Assembly (NCBI RefSeq): GCF_001661265.1
Contig: NW_017566992.1
Coordinates: forward strand, 589,514-653,513
Length of the DNA stretch: 64,000 bases
From: Saitoella complicata NRRL Y-17804
Lineage: Eukaryota; Ascomycota; Saitoellomycetes; Saitoellales; Saitoellaceae
Direction of reading: 5' to 3'
The position numbers and the translations under genes were made by a program. How positions within the stretch are numbered: position 1 is the first letter of the stretch; each line of letters opens with the position of its first letter. The notes beneath the pieces were generated by a model, which had not been told where the DNA came from, did not search any database, and saw only the letters and a program-made list of their open reading frames with translations. Of this stretch, positions 51,992 to 63,800 are shown in pieces.

Positions 51992-54900
51992 TTACAACTG
52001 CCCTTTATTATCATCGCGTGAGCTTCCCGAACCACCGTCATTACCAAAAGGGTTCGTCTCCGTTCTTAAGGTTGAGGCTCCGGAGAGCGCACTGTTTCGT
52101 TTCTGCCAAGCGGACTGATCAGACTCCTGCACGATGGGATGCTCATCCTCGCGATCGTACCTTGGGCTGAAATTTGATTTGTGGATTGATTGCATCGATC
52201 CACCGGCGGAAGCGAGTCCTGACTGTTGCGTAGCAACTCCAATCTCATGCTCCTGCACAGCACGCATGGCCGCATCGTCGGTGTCTTCCAAATGCTTGAA
52301 CTCGCCATAATGTTCTTTTTCGCGGATAATGTCGACGTCAGTTGGCGTGAAGATGGCTTCGAAAGAGTTCAAGGTGAAACGAGGCAGCAAGCACACTACA
52401 ACGACCAACAGGAACAAAAGCCACCAGACGAGGTTGCCGAAAACGTGTGCCGCAATCTTGTAGAACCAGAGGTTGTACTCGAACTGGGAGTAAATACCTG
52501 TCCACGTCCAGAAGAGGAGAACACTGAAGAGCCAAATGAGAACGTATAGCCAGTCCCAGTTGTAGGAGTTGAGCATGACGTAAGTATCTGCCACGAAGAT
52601 TGCAGGTCCGGCAACGTAAACACCAATATCTAAATAACACGTCAGCATAGAGGAAAGGCTTGAAATGTAGCATACTCACCAATGCGCCCACCCAGGTCGT
52701 TGCCGTTGAACGTGACAGATCTGCCGGTGTAAAACAACAAATACGCAAAAAAGAACAAAATGACTGATTGATAGAGTCCATCAATCATGTACAGCCAAAA
52801 CTTCCTAGAAGACCATTCCAAACGCAGGATGCCCCGCCTGTAGAGTTGAGGAACATGCATTGAGGTTTTCGCACTGACATCCTTGTCAAAGATACCCATG
52901 AAGATGACGGGCAGAGAAGTGAACGCAAGGTTGTACAGAAGAATGTAGGTGTAGTCGAACAGGTAGGAACCGTCGAAGTTGTTGAAAATCTGGTACCAAA
53001 AGAGCGTGAACGTCCAGACAATGTTCTTGTAGAAGAAGTTCGCAATCATTTCGGCGATACGACGGTATGACCAACGGCCGTGCACCAAGACAAGCTTACT
53101 CAAGAAACGGAACTGGCCGATAGCATAATCAGCTGACATAACAGCCTGGCGACCTTCTTCACCAGCAATACCGACACCAACGTCGGCTTCCTGGATCATA
53201 GCAACGTCGTTCGCACCATCACCGATAGAGAGAGTCATGACATTCAAGCCAACCTTAACCATGTTCACGACCAATGCCTTCTGAGAAGGACTAACACGAC
53301 AACACAGAACGGCCTTACATTGCTTGCAGAGAAGCAAGAACTTGCTCTTCAATGGCTCTTCAAGTACGAGCTTGAGACCATCTCCGTCGATAACGAGGGC
53401 ATGAGTAGCAGCCGGGGGGTTGTGATCAAGCCGAGCAGCTGCCAATTCCTCGTCTGAGCCGGAGAGACCAAAGTTCGACTGAAGGTGTTCATGCAACTGC
53501 GTCTCTGCCTTTTCAACATCATCTCCCTCGGGAGCCTTGAACACGATAAGCTTCATGTCGTTGCCGAGAAGGTTACACGAGAAACCGATGTTGATAGCAG
53601 TTTCAACCTTGTCACCCGTCAAAACCCAGAGCTTGATACCACCTTCAGCCAACATCGCAATGGCCTCGGGCACACCATCCTGAAGACGGTCCTCAATGGC
53701 AGTACCACCAAGAAGGACAAGGTCATGCTCAATCTCGTCAGAGCATTCCTCGATCTTCTCTTCTCTGTCATACAAAGAAGCAGCAGCGATTTCGTATTGC
53801 TTAGCCCACTTCTCGTAATACTCGGGTGAAAGCTCGCGCTGTGCGATACAAAGAGTTCTCAGACCTTCATTTGCAAACGCCTCGAGATCCGTAAGAGTCT
53901 TCGCGCGCAAGTCACCCTGCTGGTTGGCAGCGAGACGCGAATAGATGATACTGTCGGCACCCTTGCAGAAAAGCATGATGCGGCCGTCTGGCATGCGGTA
54001 GATAGCACTCATTCTCTTCCTTTGGGAGTTGAACTCGAGCATGGTAAGCATCTCGAAGCTCTCCTTCTCACCCTGCACGTCAACGATGATACCGGTCTGT
54101 GTCCTCTCCACGACAGTGAAACCGACGTCACGGGCTGCAGCAACGAGAGCAGCCTCGTCAGGAGACTGCGCCTTGAAGTCGAATCGCGGAGGGTCATCTG
54201 ATAGCTTGCTCGGAAGGACCGAGTGACATAAACTCAGAGCAAGAAAGAAGTCATAACAGGCCTTGGCTTGGGTAGCACCAGAAGCACCTTGCATGTCCTT
54301 GGCAAAGTGTGACGAGACGAAAGTAAGCTTGTCCTCATCAAGATATGGGTTATCCGACAGGAGTCGCAGATCCTTCAACATGACAGTACGATCGACCGCG
54401 ATGCGAGCAGTAGCCTTGGCAGACTCTTCTTCAACATTGATTCCCTGACGCTTTTGCATACCAGCCATTGCCTCTGTGTAAGCCTCGCCGTACGGAACAC
54501 CGTTGATGGTACACTTCTTGAACTCCATGACGTTCTGCGTAAGTGTACCAGTCTTGTCTGAGAAGATGTACTCAATCTGACCCAGATCATCGGAGATGTT
54601 CCAGGACTTAGGTGTACAAGGGTAATCAAGCTTCTCGTAGTACATGTCGATATCACTGTAGATAAAGTATGCCTGCGCCGTCTTGATAATTTCGATGGAG
54701 ATGTAAAGAGAGATGGGAACCAAGTTCTGAAACAAGATGATACATGTCCAGAAGGTAACGATACCGTTCTTGGCAGGCGAACCGGCGATGGAGCCGTATT
54801 CGAAGTAGTCGGATGACTCTGCCCTGTCACGGTAGGTGACACCATTGATGATACCTGCAACCAAACACATGACGAAAAGAATAAGGAAGTTTGCGATGAC

Positions 54901-56395
54901 GTTCCAGTTCAACTCCCTCGCAAGGCGAGAGCGCTTACTGGGAGTGACACCAGCATTCATCATGATCCTGGTCTCGTCTCCAGTGAAGACAACCACACCG
55001 ATGATCCAGTCAGTGTTCCTCAAGTTACAACCACGCAGAAGCATAGAGTCAATGGAAATAGGCTCGGCCATCTCCTCGCCAGCGTCGGGATCCTGACTGT
55101 CAGGGTCACGCGCAATCCACCTCGCCACACCACTGAAGGAGTAGAGGTTGGCATGAGGAGCCTCGCATTCAATCCAAAAATCTGCAGCCTCGCATTGTGC
55201 AGCGGTCCTGATCGAAGTACCAGCACGGAGACCATGACGGATCTTCAAGTTTGTCTCACCATCCAGATTCTTGGTTTCGACGTAACAAGCGCCGTCTTCC
55301 TCGGAGGTAGCAAGGATAACGACATCAGCTGGAACAGGGTCATCATCGCGGAGACGAACAATATCTCCCACGCGAACATTTTTCCACTGAGTATTCTTAA
55401 ACTTTGCTTTTCCCGGAACCTGCTTGTACGGATCGACAATAGATCCAAAATCCCTGCGTATGTGACCGTTGCCTTCGGTCTTTGCCTCCAAGTATCCGTT
55501 GGGGTTTGTGTAACCGTTGTGATCCGCGAAAGGAGACTGGGGAGGCAAACCGTCGGATGAAGGACGGATGTCATGGCTACGACGGTAATCACCTGAAGGC
55601 CGCGAAACTCCAGTCCCAACACGGTCGAGCTCATAAGGGTCAGACACACCCTTCCTCTTATTGTGCATAGCACGAATAAGCCTTGAGGTACCTTTCTTGA
55701 TCCTGCGCCACAAGCCGATATGCTCGTCGGTGACATTGACATTATGCCACGCATGGAGCGTATAAGTCCGAGTGTTGTTGAGCTCATTATCAAGCACCGT
55801 ACGACGCCAATCCTCAATAGCGTCTTTGACGGCAGTAATTGCAACGATGACAATCAAAGGAACGGCACCCAAACCAGGGTTGGTAGTACCGAAGATGGAG
55901 AAAATCTGCCAGCAGTCTGTCAGTTTCATATAACACCCTCTATATGCATCATATACATACCTGCAAAATAACCAAAACCAAGAAGTATATGTTTGCAATA
56001 TTGTGAAACTGATACCATAAGTTCTTTGGGATGAAAGATAAAGGAGTGTACTTTGCGGTTCTGATCTTGTTTCGCGGATATGATGCTATCGGATGACCGT
56101 CTTCATCCAACAAATCCTGAGGTAGCGGGCGGTTGAAGTATATCCTTCTCGACGCTTCCCGTTCCGGCTCCTGATCCTCCTCGGGGGCCTGAACCGCCTC
56201 CTGGTTCAGCCCGCCAAAATTCGCACCTGTACCCTCAATATCCGCAGTTTGGTGTTGGCTGGAGGATCCAGAGCTACGGCTCAGACGGCTGAGCACAGAC
56301 AAGCGCTTTGTAAGTCCGCCATTCCTGTTCTTATCCTCATTATCTTTGGGTCTGCCGTTGGGATGTCGCTGCGTCGCCCATCGAATCTTGGCCAT
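51992..56395 (-). CDS. DNF1: Dnf1/Dnf2-type phospholipid flippase (P4-ATPase)
   Basis: Moves phosphatidylcholine- and ethanolamine-type lipids to the cytosolic leaflet, usually with a Cdc50-family partner. Three exons, 56395-55961, 55905-52680 and 52629-51992, give 1432 residues. The N-tail is acidic. Landmarks in order: IRTAKYTPLSFIPKNLWYQF, NPGLGAVPLIVIVAITAVKD (TM1-2), ETKNLDGETNLKIR (actuator DGET), FSDKTGTLTQNVM (phosphorylated Asp), KAQSPDEAALVAAARDVGF (nucleotide domain), and SIGDGANDVAMIQEADVGVG. Ten membrane segments are expected. The IRTxKYTPLSFxPKN and INDWRRTVLDxELNN wording places it with Dnf1/Dnf2 rather than Drs2 or Neo1. All catalytic motifs are intact. Confidence 0.94.
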
Positions 56396-57540
56396 ATTGT
56401 ACCGGCGAAGCGAAAAGGTATTGACTGAAGAGATGAAAACTCGAGCGCGTTTCTCAAGGTCGTCAAGGGTAGTGCGATGGACTCGGCGCTGAGAGTATCG
56501 CTGCGTTACTGGCGCGTGATGACCGCAGTCTGTCGCTGCCGCAAGACTGCGCAGATATCGGAGCCGGTTGCGTAAGATGAACGCGATGAACGGGGCTTCA
56601 GATGACCGATACCGTGCAGCAGCTGATACAGGTAAAGCACCCAGCGAGCAGTCGGAGTGGTTTTGTTGTCTGGGGGTAGCAGTATCGGCGATATGTCAGC
56701 GTGTCATAAAAAGTACTAAGAGCGCGCGCCCTCGCCTGTTCGGCCCGGAAGCACGGCACTTGCGAGATCGCCGCGTCCCACCAGCCTCGTCTTGAGAAAA
56801 AAGGCCAAGCTGATTCAAAACCGGGCCGTCTACGACCCCGAACGCGGTCCTTTCTAATGGATTCAGATCTTATACGGAAATGAGATGTTGCAACTGGGAC
56901 TGAATGTGTTTGCCTTCTCATGCATGCACGTGTTACCATATCTGACGTCGTACTGGTACGTACCGCTGTGAGTGGGTAAATAAATGCATGACCTTACGTA
57001 GCCAGGACGGAGCGAAGGCTTCTGCGGAGCTGCCTTCCTACATACATAGGTATATGGGGCGAGAGAGGAGGGCACATTTTAGTGCAACGAATCCATGAGA
57101 GAGACGGCTAGGTACAGTATGCTCGCAGCCTTTCGTTGTCAGCTGATTGGTGATTTGACACACGTAGGGATGTACATGGTTGCATGCTGTACAAGCTTGC
57201 TGAAGCTTAAGGAAGTGACAAACAATATCCACACGATTGGACCATGTGTTTGTAAAATAACTTTATCTCGTTCATCAGCTGCCCTATGAAGTCCGCGCAT
57301 GTGTTAAAAGAACATGAACTGTGTGCTTTTTGCATCTTGACCCTAGTGCATGCCCTTTTCCTGTGCTTTTAGTATTTGTCAGATTTAGCATCTGTGCTCT
57401 TACGTTCTCGGGTAAAAGGAACTTATCTGTATGCGCATTCATGTTTATACAAGGCACCTTTGTTCTTTTCGTGTGCTTCCTTCGTTCTAAAGTCTGTGCT
57501 TTCGCCGTGCTACTAAAATTTATCGCGAATATGCTAAGGC
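56396..57540. other. gene-poor transition region, 1.15 kb
   Basis: Upstream region of the flippase grading into repeat-rich DNA. No supported gene. From about 57300 the sequence is rich in TGTGCTTTT-like words, which also occur near 62730-62800, suggesting decayed repeats. Confidence 0.4.
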
Positions 57541-58214
57541 TGTCATGAGTGGCTTCACAACCTCCGGTTTCCCACACTCTTATTGTGATCATGCAACGTC
57601 TATGCACGTTCATGTATATGTCCTATGATTACGTCTTATGTTTATGACTTATAGTTACGTCTTAAGGTTATGTCTTAGCTAATGTTTTAGTCTTCCGTAC
57701 TTCTGGTCTGATGCGCCGTAGCTTGATGGCTTGGTGGCTTGATGGCCTGATGGTGGTGCACCAGCACGGCTTACGCTTATCTGCGTAGGTTAGGACTACG
57801 CACATCTGCATGAGTTTGAGTTACGCACATCTGCATAGCCTAACAACTATATAAAGGGGAGTTCTCTCCCCCCAACTTAGTTCTTTAGTTAGCAACAAGA
57901 GTCTTTGAGAAACCCAAATCCTTACTACATTACCAGCTCAAGTAGGTTCCTTAACCTCTTGGGTATCTCGTTCGTCTACGCCACTTCAAGTATCCTTCAA
58001 CTAAGTCATCCCTTGTTCCAGCTCCGCATACAAACCACCCCCAACCACCTTGTTACATCTTGTGTGTCAGTCTTGGTTAGCTACTTGCTCAACCTCGAAG
58101 GCATGCTCTATATCCTCAACATATTGCTCCTAAGGAAGGACATTCTGAAATGGTTGATGTAGCAACTCGTCCTGACCACCAACCTCACCACCATCTCTAC
58201 AAGTTTGCTGAACA
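57541..58214 (+). mobile_element. LTR-like segment, LTR retrotransposon family (tentative end)
   Basis: Starts TGTCATGA at 57541 and matches, in opposite orientation, the solo LTR at 60272-60953 at least as far as 58080. A TATATAAA box at 57848-57855 is followed by a conserved stretch (TTCTTTAGTTAGCAA near 57880), as expected for an LTR with U3, R and U5. The proposed 3' end is TGAACA at 58209-58214, giving 674 bp against 682 bp for the other copy. U3 holds short direct repeats. No reverse transcriptase or integrase is visible next to it, so the superfamily is open. It differs from the other copy at many positions, so neither is recent with respect to the other. Confidence 0.65.
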
Positions 58215-58852
58215 GTGAGTAAGGGGTGCACGCAGGGAGCCCTTCATGGTTCATGCTCATATAAGAACAGCTCATTGCTTCGCCGGCCATGTCTGGTCAA
58301 CCTGAGGGGAACTGGTTGCACAACATTCCACCGTGGACGCGGCAAGATCCTAGGTTCATGGCTATGCTCGCAGAAGGATCTAACACACCTCAATCTTACC
58401 CTGTCAACCCCTTGCCATAAACACCGAGCACTGGTCACGAGCAGGTGCAACATACACCAGCAGTTCCACACCCTGCCCGCTCTCAACAATACCAACCAAC
58501 CAATCAGTTTGTTTGGACCATCAACACAGCGCAGCCACAATCAGGTCTTCCACCTGTTACACCAGTCCACCAACGGAGGGCAGGTCCTCCAAAAACGCCC
58601 CTTTCGACTCGGAAGAGAGGCCAGAAGATAATCAACGAAGGCACTTTAACCTTGTTGAACAGCACGCCGCAGCCGTGCATGTGTACCAAGCTGCTGCTGG
58701 AATCACTGGAGACGCCCAACAGCAACAGAAAGCATCCCGGCGACCTCCCCCCCTGCCTCTACCGCCCGGCTACATCAACTGCGGAACTGTCCAGCAGATC
58801 ATCGGATACAACGACAAGGACTGGTCGGATCTGCGGGATGTCTGTCATTGAA
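57892..58852 (+). repeat. 961-bp duplicated segment, copy 1 (before the gap)
   Basis: Begins GCAACAAGAGTCTTTGAG and ends TCTGTCATTGAA directly at the run of Ns. It equals copy 2 (58884-59844) in length, and all encoded frames agree. It covers the 3' part of the LTR-like segment and the following remnant. Confidence 0.95.
58215..58852 (+). mobile_element. decayed internal remnant next to the LTR
   Basis: Short open frames that are Pro/Gln-rich and polar, beginning near 58288 (MSGQPEGNWLHNIPP), lie where the first internal gene of an LTR element would be. No zinc knuckle, protease, reverse transcriptase or integrase motif is recognisable. It looks broken in several places. It runs into the assembly gap and is repeated beyond it. 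The assignment to a retroelement rests mainly on its position after the LTR-like segment. Confidence 0.4.
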
Positions 58853-58883
58853 NNNNNNNNNNNNNNNNNNNNNNNNNNNNNNN
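58853..58883. other. assembly gap, 31 Ns
   Basis: A run of 31 undetermined bases, placed exactly between the two copies of the 961-bp segment. Its length is probably a scaffolder estimate and not a measured distance. Confidence 0.99.
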
Positions 58884-59844
58884 GCAACAAGAGTCTTTGA
58901 GAAACCCAAATCCTTACTACATTACCAGCTCAAGTAGGTTCCTTAACCTCTTGGGTATCTCGTTCGTCTACGCCACTTCAAGTATCCTTCAACTAAGTCA
59001 TCCCTTGTTCCAGCTCCGCATACAAACCACCCCCAACCACCTTGTTACATCTTGTGTGTCAGTCTTGGTTAGCTACTTGCTCAACCTCGAAGGCATGCTC
59101 TATATCCTCAACATATTGCTCCTAAGGAAGGACATTCTGAAATGGTTGATGTAGCAACTCGTCCTGACCACCAACCTCACCACCATCTCTACAAGTTTGC
59201 TGAACAGTGAGTAAGGGGTGCACGCAGGGAGCCCTTCATGGTTCATGCTCATATAAGAACAGCTCATTGCTTCGCCGGCCATGTCTGGTCAACCTGAGGG
59301 GAACTGGTTGCACAACATTCCACCGTGGACGCGGCAAGATCCTAGGTTCATGGCTATGCTCGCAGAAGGATCTAACACACCTCAATCTTACCCTGTCAAC
59401 CCCTTGCCATAAACACCGAGCACTGGTCACGAGCAGGTGCAACATACACCAGCAGTTCCACACCCTGCCCGCTCTCAACAATACCAACCAACCAATCAGT
59501 TTGTTTGGACCATCAACACAGCGCAGCCACAATCAGGTCTTCCACCTGTTACACCAGTCCACCAACGGAGGGCAGGTCCTCCAAAAACGCCCCTTTCGAC
59601 TCGGAAGAGAGGCCAGAAGATAATCAACGAAGGCACTTTAACCTTGTTGAACAGCACGCCGCAGCCGTGCATGTGTACCAAGCTGCTGCTGGAATCACTG
59701 GAGACGCCCAACAGCAACAGAAAGCATCCCGGCGACCTCCCCCCCTGCCTCTACCGCCCGGCTACATCAACTGCGGAACTGTCCAGCAGATCATCGGATA
59801 CAACGACAAGGACTGGTCGGATCTGCGGGATGTCTGTCATTGAA
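58884..59844 (+). repeat. 961-bp duplicated segment, copy 2 (after the gap)
   Basis: Starts at the first base after the Ns and follows copy 1 to its last base, then continues into unique sequence (TGAGCCTTTCGTG). Most likely the overlapping end of the next contig and not a biological tandem repeat. Confidence 0.95.
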
Positions 59845-60271
59845 TGAGCCTTTCGTGAGTCATGCTGACCATTTGGTGCCATCAGAACAACGCTCAATTT
59901 GGGTATAACAAGTGCATCTTGCATGTGACAGATCATAATGGAAATCAGATTCCTTGCGGTATGAAGAACCCGTCAACAAGGCTGTTCTGGCCAAGGAGGT
60001 AAGATGGGACATGATCTAAGCTGTTTGGCTCTACCAATCCTTGTTCAGTTGGTTGATTCAACTCCCAAGCTACAGAACCACGTCGCCAATTGCGGTGCAA
60101 TGTTTATCCTTAGAGACATCTATTATGGTAAGAACCGCAGATGGAATCAGAAGCAGAATGGAGAGTTGCGCAAATCTGAGGATGCTCCTCCTACTAATAT
60201 ACCTCTGCCCATGGTCACCAGAATGATCCCTCTAGTGGTCGCACGACACGGGAACTTGCCTCGCGCTGCAG
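59845..60271. other. remnant sequence between duplication and solo LTR
   Basis: Continues the decayed tract. A 113-codon plus-strand frame starts at 60004 and runs across the solo LTR boundary; it shows no family motif and is not called a gene. Confidence 0.35.
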
Positions 60272-60953
60272 TGTCAGGGACGGGGGTCGTATCTCCTAAA
60301 CAAGTCACAACACTCGTCGCTGCTGAAATCAAAGGCGTAATCTGACACGAGTCGGGCGGAGTCTATCCAGTGAAGGGGACCGAGACCGAGGGGACGTAAC
60401 AGTGACGTAAGCGTAAGGCGGAAGGCGGAAGGCGTAGACGTAATCACTAGTAAGACCAGGCCCAAACCAAGACTGACGGAACAAGATGTAGACGAAGGTC
60501 AAGGGCGGCTTGGGTACGTAACCGAGACTGAGTGACGACTTGGTGAACGGGGATAACTCGAAGTGGCGAGGCGAACGAAGACTCAAGAGGTTAAGGAACC
60601 CACAAGAGAGGCGAGGTAGGAAGAGGTCTTGGTTTTCTCAAAGACTCTTCTTGCTAACTAAAGAACTAGGGAAGAGGGGAGGAACCCCCCTTTATATACT
60701 AATCCAGACTAGCCGTTTGTTGGGGACCGGCTTCGTTGGGGACCGGCTCCGTTGGGGTGCCGTGCCGTGACGCCACCAAGCCACCAAGCCAGAACTACAT
60801 AAGACTAATATAAGCTAAGACATAAACTTAAGACGTAACTGTAAGACATAAACATAAGACCTAATAATAGGACACATACATGAACGTGCATAGACGTTGA
60901 ATGATCACAGGAAGAGTGTGGGAAACCCAGAGGTCATGAAGCCATTCATGACA
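60272..60953 (-). mobile_element. solo LTR with perfect 5-bp target-site duplication
   Basis: A 682-bp LTR in reverse orientation. Read on the minus strand it begins TGTCATGAATGGCTTC and ends CCCTGACA, so the tips are the short inverted pair TGTCA/TGACA. The five bases on either side are identical, TGCAG at 60267-60271 and at 60954-60958, the target-site duplication expected from retroviral-type integrase. No internal region remains, which is the usual outcome of recombination between the two LTRs of one element. It belongs to the same family as the segment at 57541. The intact duplication suggests moderate age; the family's coding part is not in this window in recognisable form. Confidence 0.88.
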
Positions 60954-62044
60954 TGCAGCAGCGCAACAACCAGCTGCAACACAGGAAGCTCGAGGTAAGG
61001 CACCCCGTGAAGCAGAATTCGCAACGCGTTCAGCTCTTGCAACCATCCCTACTGCCGTTTCAACAAGTGACAGCACCTGGCATACCGATGCACATGCGTC
61101 CTCAACCTGTGTATCCACCTGAGACGTACGCTCCTGACATGCGGGCACCTCTTACGGTTATACATACACTTGAGCGGATGGAAGATAAGATGAACATTGC
61201 TTTTCCTCCTCTTAACGAAGCGTCCCTTGATCAAACAGGCCTAAGGGCAGCATCTACCGAAAGACATTCCATTCCTCTTATTCCAAAGAAGGACCGGCCC
61301 CGAAGACACACTGGTTGAACTTTAGGCCTCCAACCATTGTGAATCATGTGGCGGTTGCTGCTGCTACTGCGTCCCGTGTTCAGTAAGGCTTCCCTCATGG
61401 CCTACTGTGTTGACTGACGTGTTCTTCAGGTTGAGGGGAGCATTTCCTTACAGAGGCGGTGAGTATTCTTCTTCTCCTTCCTTGAGTGCAGTTGCTTACC
61501 AGGTTACACGTTAGTTTATTGGAAACAGTCACCCCGGAACCGCAACCTCAAGACTCCCACAGCACGTATCGCCAGTCGTCAATCGTGCCTGAGCAATCAA
61601 CAGGGGTGCCTACACGTGACAGTGAGTAGTTGTTCACGATTGTCAAGTCCACTGACAAAGAGGTTCAGCAGATTGTGCTCAGTCAGAGGCATCCGGGCTG
61701 TCTTCAGCCAGGAGCACGTCGACAATTGAGAACCTGTCATCCGTCAACTTCCCATCAACTCTCTCTCAACCTAATCCTGCCAAGATGATGAGAAGACGAT
61801 GGATGCTGCTGTAAGGAGGCTGGTGAAATTTGCGGATACCGAGAAGAAGAAACGAGACACAGCTGAACAGAGGGAACAAGCTGAAGCTGAGGCTTTCTCC
61901 CAGATGTCACCTGAAGAACAGGCACTCATCACTGCCGCAAGGTCTAGGAACCTCAAGAAGAAGGCTGTCGAGTCGTTCCAGAAGCAGCAGAGCAAGAAAC
62001 TTGCAGATCAATTGGCTCAGTTAAGTCCATCGACCGCGCGCTGA
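60954..62044 (+). other. unassigned tract with two short coding-like stretches
   Basis: 60953-61318 encodes a Pro/Gln-rich frame (VTAPGIPMHMRPQPVYPPET, then LERMEDKMNIAFPPLNEAS). 61799-62044 encodes a charged helical stretch (VKFADTEKKKRDTAEQREQA, AFSQMSPEEQALITAARSRN, SFQKQQSKKLADQLAQLS). The DNA between has several GT...AG pairs. I cannot tell whether this is part of an eroded element or a decayed host gene. The solo LTR was inserted at its left edge. Confidence 0.35.
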
Positions 62045-63428
62045 AGATCCAGCACTGTCCACGGCGTCTGCGGTGATTGAGGATGGTGGAGATGATGGAT
62101 GGATGGACGATTGCGGGATTGTAGAACTAGGGATCAGACAATCGGATTATAATGGGTGCACCTGCGTTGATTGCACGTGCACGTTTTTTTTAGGGTCCTG
62201 ATGGTGACACACCCGTAAATCTTTGTACCACACCCCTGCGCTTGCAACCCCCCTGTGCGCTCAACCAGATTGAAGAGATCAAAGAAGAACAACCACAAAA
62301 AAAGCATTAAATCAGCACACAACAATGCATCCTTCACCTGATGCCTCTTTCCCTACTAGGCAAGAGCTCATTGATTATGCTCAGGGTTAGGGTACCCTAC
62401 CGACACCTGGTGAACTATGAGGGTTCCGATGCAGCCAAGATTTTATGGTGGTTATGGACAGTGATAGGTGCGTGGGAGTGTCAGGGATTTCTTTTGTACA
62501 TATTACTCCTGTAAACAATAGTATCTTGTCTTATTTCTGCTCTGATCTCTTCAATTTGGGTGAGCGAAGCACGTCCGGGGGCAGGTTGCGGACGCGGTGG
62601 CGCGGTATGATTAGGACCCTATTTTTACGGGGGAACAATGCATACACATACATATGAATAAAATATATTCCTAAACGCGCGCGACATTTTCTTTTTAGAA
62701 GATGTGATTTAGTGCAAGGTTGCACGAGAACAGAACAACTCGAAAGCACAAGGGTCCTGTTCTTTCTTTGTGCTTAAATTGTGCTTTACCTCGACGCCAA
62801 AAGCACACGCACTAGGTTTATATTGCTGTCTTCCGCTGTCGAAACAAACCGCAGCGCGTCCTGCAGCTTCCCGAGTGTGTATGTCTCACGCTATGTTTCA
62901 TGCAACGTCCGACCATTTATAGCATTCACCCCGTTACAATCTCACGCAACTGATGTATGCTTGCCGACAAACAGTCCATGTAAAAGTCCGCGAATGCTAC
63001 CTCATAAAGCGGCTGCAAGGCTTAAGCTCGGACGATGAGGAGAAGCCTACAAACTTCATAACCACCGGATTCGCTACCTGGACGGCTCGCTCACCGTCTC
63101 AGGGTGCAGTTGAGTGCCGCCCCATCACTGATCTTTGGATCGGGCCATGTGCAATCCAGACTTGCCTACGTTTCGCAAAAGGAAGAGAAGTGAATATAAG
63201 GCTTCCATGGTACATTGCGTGCCGCACTGCGTGTTGCTAATTTAAAACAACCCCAGTCGCCGAAATAAGCTCAGGCCCATCCTTGCACACCGGCACCCCC
63301 GCCTTAGGGCAGTCGCCGCACTCGTTAATGAGAATGTGACGTCAAGACCGGCATTACTCTTGCTTGGAAAAGAAGGCCATTTGACGAGCTGCAGTAATTG
63401 GTTCGATTTGCAGGGTAACACTGGGCCC
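62045..63428. other. gene-poor stretch, 1.38 kb
   Basis: No supported gene. An oligo-T run lies at 62184-62191. A short open stretch beginning at 62324 (MHPSPDASFPTRQELIDYAQ) recalls the start of some fungal MULE/FAR1-type transposases but stops soon after, so it is at most a fragment. Confidence 0.35.
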
Positions 63429-63800
63429 TCATGATCGCTGTCGATACGCTTCGACATCGACTGCAATGCGACCAGCCAGCACTTCCGATCGACTGCCGAG
63501 ATATTCCACGGTACTGACTGTCTCATTGGTACCAAGGAAAGCATTTGTGGCGTACGTCAGTTCCAGGCTTCTCTCGGCGTTCGAACACTGCCAAATATCT
63601 TCCAGTGACTTCTTCAGCGCGTTCAAATACAATACCTTACCCGTGTAGCAGCAAAGGAGATCTACTCCCTTCACTTCTGTCTCGCGCGCGCACGTCACGT
63701 CTTTGAGGACGTCGGCGAGCTTTCTCGGCAAAAGCCTGAGGCTTCTCGGCCTTTCTGCAGTTCTAGTCTTCGAAGGTCCGGAATTCGAAGAGATCTTCAT
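63429..63800 (-). CDS. hypothetical protein or exon, 123 residues
   Basis: Open frame from MKISSNSGPSKTRTAERPRS to a TGA near 63429. Its middle (LPRKLADVLKDVTCARETEV, VDLLCCYTGKVLYLNALKKS, LEDIWQCSNAERSLELTYAT) has mixed, protein-like composition with predicted helices, unlike most shadow frames in this region. No family recognised. Just upstream on this strand is a GCAG|GTAAGC donor-like site near 63832, so this could be one exon of a larger gene. Low certainty. Confidence 0.3.
   Translation of the reverse strand: MKISSNSGPSKTRTAERPRSLRLLPRKLADVLKDVTCARETEVKGVDLLCCYTGKVLYLNALKKSLEDIWQCSNAERSLELTYATNAFLGTNETVSTVEYLGSRSEVLAGRIAVDVEAYRQRS

Noticed and set aside
57892-59844. The 961-bp pair as a biological tandem duplication
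   Set aside because: Boundaries coincide exactly with the ends of the N run, which is better explained by unmerged contig ends.
63395-63425. GGTTCGATTTGC, similar to a tRNA B box
   Set aside because: No matching A box, no cloverleaf and no acceptor pairing could be found.
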